This document shows, piece after piece, positions 17,642 through 26,678 of a DNA stretch of 32,904 bases. The notes beneath the pieces were generated by a model. That model was not told where the DNA came from. It did no database searches and saw only the letters and a list, made by a program, of their open reading frames with translations. Every line of letters begins with the position of its first letter. Positions within the stretch are counted from its first letter, which is position 1. Origin of the DNA: an uncultured Roseiarcus sp. (GTDB taxonomy: Bacteria; Pseudomonadota; Alphaproteobacteria; Rhizobiales; Beijerinckiaceae); NCBI GenBank assembly GCA_945957375.1, contig CAMFKX010000022.1, positions 1-32,904 of the forward strand. Reading direction: 5' to 3'. The translations under genes were made by a program, and so were the position numbers.

Positions 17642-18871
17642 TCAGGACGCCCGAGGGCGCGGCTCCGAGAGCCATTCCGCGATCCGCGAGTAGACGTCGC
17701 GCCGGCTGAGCAGGTCGAGATGTCCGGTCTCGCAGGCGACCCATCGCCGGTCGGCGGGGAAATTCAGGGCGTGCGCGGAATCGTCGTGGCGTCCGAGCGC
17801 GCTCGCGATCGGGACGAGCCCGTCGCCGAGCAGGCGGTCCTTGAGGTCGCCGGGCGACGAAGCGGTGGTGGCCGCGACCGCGTAGCAGGCGACGCCTTCC
17901 GGCAATGGCGCCGGGCGGCGCGGATCGGGGTTGCGCACGAAGCGGTCGCGGCCCTGCCAGTCCTCGTCGGCGATCAGGCCGTAGCGGAGATCCGTCACGC
18001 CGGCGCTGCGCAGCTTGCCGAGCCAGGCGAAGGCGGCGGCGTAGGGCAGCTTGCCGAGGATCACGTCGACCCAATTGCCGATCCGCTCGAGCGGCGCGCC
18101 GTGGTGCGGCGCGCCGAGAAAGATGATCTTTGTCAGACGATTGCGCCAGGCGTGGCCCGCGGCCTCGGCGTGGCGGCAGGCGGCGCGGGCGACAAGCCCG
18201 CCCATGCTGTGGCCGACGATGGCCAGCTCGTCGACCGGCGCCGGCCACGCCGCGACCAGCGCCTCGAGCGCCTCGGCGAAGCCGCGGCCGTTGACGGAAA
18301 TATGGAGGCCGGAATTGTACGAGAGATAGACCGGCGTGAAGCCCAGATCGCGCGCCAGCGCCGCGCCGTGGTCGTGGTTCTGGCGCAACCATTGCAGGTC
18401 GCTCATGCACAGACCGTGCGCGAGCACGACGAGCTTGCCGCCCGCCCCGGGGAAAGCTGCGGCGAGCGCGCCCGGTTCGAGTGCGAGCGCCTGGCCGTCC
18501 TTGCGGAAGCGCATCGGCAGCGCGAGCGGGTTGCCGGTCTCGGCCAGATGGTCGCCGACGACGCCGTTGAGCGCCGCAAGCGCGATCTCCCGCCCGCGCG
18601 ACACCTCCCGGTCTCCGGGCTCCGCGCCGACGAGCGCGGCGCCGGCGCCGAGCCCCTTGCCGGTCAGCCGGAAGGCGCCGCCGACGCCGCGATAGACGAG
18701 CCGCGTCACGCCGCCGGTCAGCCCCTGAGCCAGGGGCGCCAGTCCCGGCGTGTCGAGGACGGCCATGTGCACCTCTTCGACCAGGCCGGTCACGCCGTGG
18801 GCGGCGTCGGCCGCAAGGCGACCGAGGCCGAGGACGTCGGCGAGCGAGAGGGCGGCGGGTTTGGCGGGCAT
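17642..18871 (-). CDS. Lipase/esterase, alpha/beta hydrolase (PGAP1-like)
   Basis: KLVVLAHGLCMSDLQW, ELAIVGHSMGGLVARAACRHAE, KIIFLGAPHHGAPLERIGN. Confidence 0.87.
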   Translation of the reverse strand: MPAKPAALSLADVLGLGRLAADAAHGVTGLVEEVHMAVLDTPGLAPLAQGLTGGVTRLVYRGVGGAFRLTGKGLGAGAALVGAEPGDREVSRGREIALAALNGVVGDHLAETGNPLALPMRFRKDGQALALEPGALAAAFPGAGGKLVVLAHGLCMSDLQWLRQNHDHGAALARDLGFTPVYLSYNSGLHISVNGRGFAEALEALVAAWPAPVDELAIVGHSMGGLVARAACRHAEAAGHAWRNRLTKIIFLGAPHHGAPLERIGNWVDVILGKLPYAAAFAWLGKLRSAGVTDLRYGLIADEDWQGRDRFVRNPDPRRPAPLPEGVACYAVAATTASSPGDLKDRLLGDGLVPIASALGRHDDSAHALNFPADRRWVACETGHLDLLSRRDVYSRIAEWLSEPRPRAS

Positions 18872-18997
18872 GGGGCTGACTTCGCGTCGGGCGCAAGGGG
18901 CTGCGCGGGGAGAGACTGATCCTGTTCGTCCTTCCCGGCAAGGACGACGGCTGCGCCGGCGATGGACGGGCGCCTTCGGGGCGCTTATCCTTTCGCC

Positions 18998-19438
18998 ATG
19001 TCGGTCAAGAGCCCGCTTTACGACAGCGACTTTTTCGCCTGGAGCCGCGAGCAGGCCGATCTGCTGCGGTCCGGCAAGCTTACCCAGGCGGATATCGAGA
19101 ACATCGCCGAGGAAATCGACAGCATGGGCCGGACGGAGAAGCGCGAGCTCGTCAGCCGCCTCGAAGTCCTCCTGCTGCATCTCCTCAAGTGGCGCCATCA
19201 ACCGGACAGGCGAGGTCCCAGCTGGCAAGCGAGCGTCCGCGTCCAGCGTGACCGCATCGAGGACCACCTCGGCGACAACCCGAGCCTGAGGCCCCTCCTG
19301 ACGCAGGCGATCGCGACCGCCTATCGGAGGGCCCGTCTTGAAGCGGTCGCGGAGACCGGGCTTCCCGAGACGACGTTCCCGCAGGCGTGTCCGTGGACGG
19401 AGGCCGAGGCGCTGGACGGCGGGTTCTGGCCGACATGA
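18998..19438 (+). CDS. DUF29 family protein
   Basis: LYDSDFFAWSREQADLLRSGKLTQADIENIAEEIDSMGRTEKRELVSRLEVLLLHLLKWRHQP. Confidence 0.93.
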   Translation: MSVKSPLYDSDFFAWSREQADLLRSGKLTQADIENIAEEIDSMGRTEKRELVSRLEVLLLHLLKWRHQPDRRGPSWQASVRVQRDRIEDHLGDNPSLRPLLTQAIATAYRRARLEAVAETGLPETTFPQACPWTEAEALDGGFWPT

Positions 19439-19456
19439 CCCGACAGGCGGGGTCGG

Positions 19457-19861
19457 TCAGACGGATTCGCGGGCCAGGCGCTCGAAGATCGCCACCGCCT
19501 CGGCCCCGGTCGCGCGCTCGATCGCGCCGGCGTTGACTTCGTCCTGGCTCCACATCCAGGATCGCGCCGGGTCGTTTCGCATCGCCCAGCCCGGGAACAG
19601 CCTTTCGGTGACGGGGCGGCGGCTCAAAAGCCTGACGTCGAGATGTCGGCGGTCCCTCTCGATCCGTTGATAGGCCGCGTCGACCAGCTCTTCCGGTCCT
19701 TCGAGCAACTGCAGAAACAGATCGCCGCGACAGATCAGCGCCCCGGTGATGCCGTCGCGCTCATTGCAGCCGCGCGAAACCGTCAGGATCGAGACGAGAG
19801 CTCCTTCGTGGAAATCGAATGGACTCGAGGCGTAGATCAGCTGGATCATCGGCATCGGCAT
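19457..19861 (-). CDS. BLUF-domain blue-light photoreceptor
   Basis: MIQLIYASSPFDF...CNERDGITGALICRGDLFLQLLEGPEELVDAAYQRIERDRRHLDVRLLSRRPVTERLFPGWAM; Tyr, Asn, Gln, Trp and Met key positions present. Start at 19849, 19855 or 19861. Confidence 0.92.
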   Translation of the reverse strand: MPMPMIQLIYASSPFDFHEGALVSILTVSRGCNERDGITGALICRGDLFLQLLEGPEELVDAAYQRIERDRRHLDVRLLSRRPVTERLFPGWAMRNDPARSWMWSQDEVNAGAIERATGAEAVAIFERLARESV

Positions 19862-20148
19862 GCTCCCTCGCCGGCCCCTTTGCTGCGCGAGCGCGGCGAG
19901 GCAATTTCCAAAGATTATCCGCGATAGCATCGAGCCGGCAAGGCTTATCGCTGCGTCATCCAGTCGATCGCGCTCAGACGAACGGACGGCCACGGCGAGC
20001 GCAAGCGCTCACGAGAGGGATCGCGCCGGCGCCGGCGATGGCTCCCGCGACGGCGGGATCTGGAGCGCACAGGGGCGCCGGCGCACAGGCCTCGCCGCAG
20101 CCGCCTGGCGCCCGATCGACCGGAAGCGGTTCGCCCAGCGGCGCCTCC

Positions 20149-21780
<1,632 letters not shown>

Positions 21781-22012
21781 TCACGGGCCTCCCGGGGCGC
21801 TGTCGCCATTCTAGAAGAACTCCGCTCCCGAGACGAGGTCGCCAGGCTTGATCCGGAAGTCGCAGTCGCGCCCCCGCGAGAGGGGCGTAAAGATGAACAT
21901 TATGTAAACTTTTGTGAACCGCTTAACGGTTTCTGAGGTCTAATATGGCAATATGACGTCTGTGAGCCGGGCCGCCGAGTCGGGCTCCTGGACTGACGGA
22001 GACGGCTGGGGC

Positions 22013-23356
22013 ATGGCGCGCAAGTATTTCGGCACGGACGGCATTCGCGGCAAGGCAAACAGCAAGATCACCGCGGAAATCGCGATGCGGGTCGGACAGG
22101 CGGCCGGCCTCGCCTTCCAGCGGGGCGAGCACCGGCACCGGGTGGTGATCGGCAAGGACACCCGGCTGTCCAGCTACATGATCGAATACGCCCTCGTGGC
22201 GGGATTCACCTCCGTCGGCGTTGACGTGCTTCTGCTCGGCCCGGTGCCGACGCCTGCCGTCGCCATGCTGACCCGGTCGATGCGCTGCGACCTCGGGGTG
22301 ATGATCTCGGCCTCGCACAATTCCTACGAAGACAACGGCATCAAGCTGTTCGGACCCGACGGGTTCAAGCTGTCCGACGAGGTCGAGACGCATATCGAAT
22401 CGCTGATGGACGGCGACATCGCGCCGATGCTCGCGCGCTCGCCCGACCTTGGCCGCGCCAAGCGTATCGAGGACGTGCAGGCGCGCTACATCGAGTTCGC
22501 CAAACGGACTTTGAGCCGCGACGTCTCGCTCGATGGCCTGAGGATCGTCATCGATTGCGCCAACGGCGCCGGCTACAAGGTCGCGCCCGAGGCACTGTGG
22601 GAACTCGGCGCTGAAGTCATCAAGATCGGCGTCGAGCCGAACGGCCTCAACATCAACGCCGACGTCGGCTCGACCGCCCCGGATGCGCTTTCGCGCAAGG
22701 TGCGCGAGATGCGCGCGGATATCGGCATCGCCCTCGACGGCGACGCCGACCGGCTGATCATCGTCGACGAAAAGGGCCATGTGGTCGACGGCGACCAGGT
22801 GATGGCGGTGATCGCCGCCAGCTGGCGCGAGGACGGCCGCCTCGCCAAGCCCGGCATTGTCGCCACCATCATGTCGAACCTCGGCCTCGAGCGCTATCTC
22901 GAAGGGCTCGGGCTCACGCTCGAGCGCACCTCGGTCGGCGACCGTTACGTAATCGAGCGAATGCTCGAGAAGGGCTACAACGTCGGCGGCGAGCAGTCCG
23001 GCCACATCATCTTTTCCGACCATTCGACCACCGGCGACGGGTTGGTCTCGGCGCTTCAGGTCCTCGCCGTGGTGCAAAAGGCCGGGCGGCCGGTGAGCGA
23101 GGTCTGCCACCGCTTCAACCCGTTCCCGCAAGTGCTGCGCAACGTACGCTTCAGCGGCGGCAAGCCGCTGGACAACCCCGGGGTCGCCAAGGCGATCGCG
23201 TCTGCGACCGCCCGGCTGGAGGGCCGGGGCCGCCTGGTGATCCGCCCCTCCGGCACCGAGCCGGTGATCCGGGTGATGGGCGAGGCGGACGACCGGGATC
23301 TGGTCGACGCGGCGGTGAAGGAAGTCTGCGACGCGGTCGCCCACGCCGCCGCCTGA
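22013..23356 (+). CDS. glmM: Phosphoglucosamine mutase
   Basis: [62 protein letters not shown]. Confidence 0.97.
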   Translation: MARKYFGTDGIRGKANSKITAEIAMRVGQAAGLAFQRGEHRHRVVIGKDTRLSSYMIEYALVAGFTSVGVDVLLLGPVPTPAVAMLTRSMRCDLGVMISASHNSYEDNGIKLFGPDGFKLSDEVETHIESLMDGDIAPMLARSPDLGRAKRIEDVQARYIEFAKRTLSRDVSLDGLRIVIDCANGAGYKVAPEALWELGAEVIKIGVEPNGLNINADVGSTAPDALSRKVREMRADIGIALDGDADRLIIVDEKGHVVDGDQVMAVIAASWREDGRLAKPGIVATIMSNLGLERYLEGLGLTLERTSVGDRYVIERMLEKGYNVGGEQSGHIIFSDHSTTGDGLVSALQVLAVVQKAGRPVSEVCHRFNPFPQVLRNVRFSGGKPLDNPGVAKAIASATARLEGRGRLVIRPSGTEPVIRVMGEADDRDLVDAAVKEVCDAVAHAAA

Positions 23357-23371
23357 GCCGCCCGCGCGGGT

Positions 23372-23839
23372 TCAGTAGCCGCGCGCGATCCAGCCGGCGA
23401 ACACCCTCACCAGCGCCGAGACGCGGGCGTGGTTGGACGCTTCGATCATGACGTTGTCTTGCGGCGCCGGATAATACGAGCTGGTCGCCCGCAGGGGACG
23501 CGTGACGCCTCCGGACGTCACGTCCCCGACCATCTGGTCGGGAGACGATCCTGCCGGGCCGACGCCGCCGCTGTTCGGGCCGAGTTGGACAAGATCGACC
23601 CGTACCGAGATCGGCGCCGCCGGCGCCCCGGCTTCGGCCTGCGCGCGCGCGATCGCGCGCGGCAGTTCGCTTGCGACCCAGGCCGCCGTCGGCTCCCCGG
23701 AGCTCGCGAGAAGCGGACCGACGTCGACGCGCACCGCGGCGGACTTGCCCGCCAGAGCCGTCGACGCGCCCGGGGCAAAGGCTGCGACCGCGAGCGCCGC
23801 CGCAACGGCGGCTCGGAACGCGAAATTGGACTTGGCCAT
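23372..23839 (-). CDS. Secreted hypothetical protein
   Basis: 155 aa with Sec signal (MAKSNFAFRAAVAAALAVAAFAPGASTALA). Confidence 0.75.
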   Translation of the reverse strand: MAKSNFAFRAAVAAALAVAAFAPGASTALAGKSAAVRVDVGPLLASSGEPTAAWVASELPRAIARAQAEAGAPAAPISVRVDLVQLGPNSGGVGPAGSSPDQMVGDVTSGGVTRPLRATSSYYPAPQDNVMIEASNHARVSALVRVFAGWIARGY

Positions 23840-24064
23840 CGTCAGAACTCCTCTTGCGGCGCATCGGCGCCGGCAGCCCCCGGGGCGTTTAACGGAGAAA
23901 ACCGCGCTCCGGATGAATTCGGCCGCGACCTCATGTGGGTCCCGGACCGTCAGATGCAAAGCCCGGGCGGACGGGGGCGCAAGACTCCCCGAAATCGCAG
24001 CTGGCAAAGGGCGCGAATCATCGTAGCATGTCGGTGTCGTTAACAGCCGAAAGGAGGTGATCCA

Positions 24065-24139
24065 GTGTCTCATTGTCATCAGCCCCGTATGATCGACTGG
24101 GCCTGGGTTCATGCCCCCGCGAAGGATTTGCTTGCGTAG
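24065..24139 (+). CDS. Putative leader peptide (24 aa)
   Basis: GTG start 7 nt after AGGAGG within AAAGGAGGTGATCCAG; (M)SHCHQPRMIDWAWVHAPAKDLLA then TAG. Confidence 0.6.
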   Translation: MSHCHQPRMIDWAWVHAPAKDLLA

Positions 24140-24198
24140 CGTTCGCTGAAGGCACGTAATCGAGAGCCCCGGCGAACTCCGCGCGGGCCACGACAATG

Positions 24199-24235
24199 GA
24201 AGGGCCGTTTCCGAGAGGGGACGGTCCTTCTTTTT
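24199..24235 (+). terminator. Intrinsic terminator / attenuator
   Basis: GAAGGGCCGTTTCC-GAGA-GGGGACGGTCCTTC (14-bp stem with GU pairs) followed by TTTTT. Confidence 0.85.
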
Positions 24236-24317
24236 GGCGCGTTCGGCGCGCGGTCGCCGTTGACCCGGGCGACAAAACAACGGCACCATCCTTTTCATCC
24301 CGTCGTCGAGGACGCCC

Positions 24318-24632
24318 ATGTTCATCGCCATGAACCGCTTCAAGGTGTTGAAGGATTCGACCAAGGCGTTCGAAACCGTCTGGCTCTCCCGGGAAAGCCG
24401 TCTCGGCCGCGTGCCCGGCTTCGTCGAATTTCATCTCCTGCGCGGCCCCGAGCGCGACGACCACGTCCTCTACGCGTCGCACACCGTGTGGGAGAGCCAC
24501 GAGGCGTTCCTCGCCTGGACGCAGTCCGAGCCCTTCCGCGCCGCCCATCGCAACGCCGGCGACAACAAGCCGCTCTACCTCGGTCCGCCGGAGTTCGAGG
24601 GCTTTGAGGTGCTGCAGACCGTCGGGCGGTAG
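24318..24632 (+). CDS. Antibiotic biosynthesis monooxygenase / IsdG-HmuQ-like heme monooxygenase family protein
   Basis: MFIAMNRFKVLKDSTKAFETVWLSRESRLGRVPGFVEFHLLRG...HTVWESHEAFLAWTQSEPFRAAHRNA, ABM fold signature. Confidence 0.85.
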   Translation: MFIAMNRFKVLKDSTKAFETVWLSRESRLGRVPGFVEFHLLRGPERDDHVLYASHTVWESHEAFLAWTQSEPFRAAHRNAGDNKPLYLGPPEFEGFEVLQTVGR

Positions 24633-24733
24633 TTCGGGCCTACCATAGGGACGCAGCGTCGTGCGCGAGCGCCGACCAAATCCGAGCGGTCAACCACATT
24701 TGTCGATCGCGTAATTTGAAAAAGCATTTGTGT

Positions 24734-24772
24734 TCCGCGGCGCGGCGCAAGGACTTTGCGCCGCGCCGCGGA
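24734..24772. terminator. Perfect 17-bp hairpin, probable bidirectional terminator
   Basis: TCCGCGGCGCGGCGCAA-GGACT-TTGCGCCGCGCCGCGGA between convergent genes. Confidence 0.65.
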
Positions 24773-24788
24773 GGGATTGGGCGCGGAA

Positions 24789-24816
24789 GCGGACGGGAGG
24801 CTCGCCTCCCGTCCGC
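24789..24816. terminator. Perfect 13-bp hairpin
   Basis: GCGGACGGGAGGC-TC-GCCTCCCGTCCGC immediately downstream of the desaturase stop (minus strand). Confidence 0.65.
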
Positions 24817-24825
24817 AACCCGCGA

Positions 24826-26064
24826 CTATTCGAGGTTCTGACGCGCGACCGCCATCATCGCGCGAACGCCCCAGACTTCCCGGCGCGACATTCCGAAATG
24901 GTCGCCGCTGTCGCGGATCATTTCTCCGCGCCGGAACGGCTGGTTACGCCAGTCGTCGATCCACTGGTCGAGCGCCTTGGCCTCGAACACCAGCAGATAT
25001 TCCATGTGATGCGCGTCGTGCGCCTGAAGGTCGGGCGACAGCACGCCGACGCGGAACGGCAACTCCACCAAGGCGATCTCCGCCCACCAGAACGTCCACG
25101 CTTTGGCCCAGGCGAAGCCGGCGAGGCCGCGCTTCGGCAGGCGAACGCCGCTGAACCGCGCCCAGGTGCGCTCGGCGTATTCGTCGAGCGTCGCGACGCG
25201 CGGCAAGAGCCACGCGTGAAGCGAGACGATCTGCAACAGTGCGGCGAGCCGGAACAGGATGACCCAGGGCGCGACGACCGCCGCGAGCCAGGTCGCGAGC
25301 GGCAGAACCGCCGCGAGGCCGAGCAGCGAGGCGACCCAGATCGCGCCCATCACGCGCCGCCGCCAGCCCGGTTCGACCAGATTGGCGTGCAGTCGCTGAG
25401 CGAAGTCCCGCCCGTATTCGATCGGATTGAGGAGATGCCCGACGAAGCCCTTGCGGATCGAGCGCACGAGGGCCGCGTCCGGATCGTCGTCCGTCGTGTA
25501 GGTCTCGACCGCGTGGTGAAGATCATGGTCGCGACGGTAGGCGACCATGTTCTGCGACAGCGCGAAGGTCGTGGCGACTTCGCCGAGGAAGTCGTTGACC
25601 GTCATTCCGAAGAGGCGGCGCGCGCCGTCACGACGCGGGTCGCCCTGAAGAAAGAAGTTGCCGTGCGCGGCCTCGTGGCCCTCGAGCGTCTGCATCTTGC
25701 GCAGCCGCCCGACGATGACCATCCAGAGCGCGGGCACCATGACGAGGCTCGCCCACCATGGCGCCGTCAGCATCGACGCGACGACGCCGGCGACCCCGAG
25801 CAGGGCGAGGCCCATGTCGAGAGCGAGGTAGGCGAGCGGATCGAGCCGGTTCGGTCCGGATCGGCCGTCGAGGATCGGCTTGCCGGTGAACCAGTCCAGC
25901 AGCCAACGCGGCAGCGTGAGCCGGTTCTCCATGTCCTGGCGCGGATCGATCTCGTCTTCACGGGGGTAGCGCGCCCACAGCGTCATGCGGGCGCCGAGGC
26001 GCCGAAGCGCCTCAATGGTTCTCGCGACGGTCTTGCCGCCGCGCCGGTCTGTGTTCGTGTTCAT
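24826..26064 (-). CDS. Fatty acid desaturase-superfamily membrane protein
   Basis: Histidine boxes HEAAH, HDLHH and HDAHH with four or more TM segments. Confidence 0.85.
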   Translation of the reverse strand: MNTNTDRRGGKTVARTIEALRRLGARMTLWARYPREDEIDPRQDMENRLTLPRWLLDWFTGKPILDGRSGPNRLDPLAYLALDMGLALLGVAGVVASMLTAPWWASLVMVPALWMVIVGRLRKMQTLEGHEAAHGNFFLQGDPRRDGARRLFGMTVNDFLGEVATTFALSQNMVAYRRDHDLHHAVETYTTDDDPDAALVRSIRKGFVGHLLNPIEYGRDFAQRLHANLVEPGWRRRVMGAIWVASLLGLAAVLPLATWLAAVVAPWVILFRLAALLQIVSLHAWLLPRVATLDEYAERTWARFSGVRLPKRGLAGFAWAKAWTFWWAEIALVELPFRVGVLSPDLQAHDAHHMEYLLVFEAKALDQWIDDWRNQPFRRGEMIRDSGDHFGMSRREVWGVRAMMAVARQNLE

Positions 26065-26678
26065 TGTGGTTTGTTCCTGGGGTGTCTCGTTGGAGACGCG
26101 CGCCAGCGGCGGGCGCGGTCCGGGATGCCCGGACCCACAGGGACCTGTTGTTTCGATAGACGTTTTGCGCCATTCGGCCACCCAGGTCCTAAGAAGGGCC
26201 GGGCTGCGACGTAAAGGTCAGCGACGGATTGTCAGCATCGTCGCCGACTTGCCGCTTCGCAGTGCAATCGCGTCTCTAAGCCGGCGGGGCCGGTTGGACG
26301 CGACAAAGAAAGGGAGCAGGCTTCGCCGTGAACGCGGTCTGACGCATGCGCGGGAAGACGCTCGGCATCGCCCGTTTGGTCTTGATCGGGAGGCGCCAAA
26401 AGGGGCCGGCGGCCGCGCCATTGGCGTCGGTTCGCTGGAAGCCCCAATCTGGAGAAAGCCGCGGCTCGATGAGCAGCGGTCGCCGGGTTTCCGGTTCTCG
26501 GGCGAGGACTGTCGTCGTCGCGCCGAATGACCGGGCCGGACCGTCGCGCTTTGCGCGCGACGCGGCCGCGCCTTGCGGCTTCGGCCGGAGGGCGGTTGCG
26601 CCGTCCTCTTCATTGTGGGGGAATAGGGAGCAATGGTTCCGCTGCACGCGGACGGGCAATCGACCGGCGGAGATCCCG

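Noticed and set aside
24050-24065. 16S rRNA 3'-end fragment on the minus strand
   Set aside because: Match stops after 16 nt; the adjacent sequence is not the conserved ...GGGGAACCTGCGG of 16S. Better explained as an extended Shine-Dalgarno.
26346-26678. N-terminal extension of the polymerase ORF to 26346
   Set aside because: Low-quality Arg/Ser-rich translation without domain-like character; GTG 26679 has a GGAG and gives a T7-like length. Start remains uncertain.
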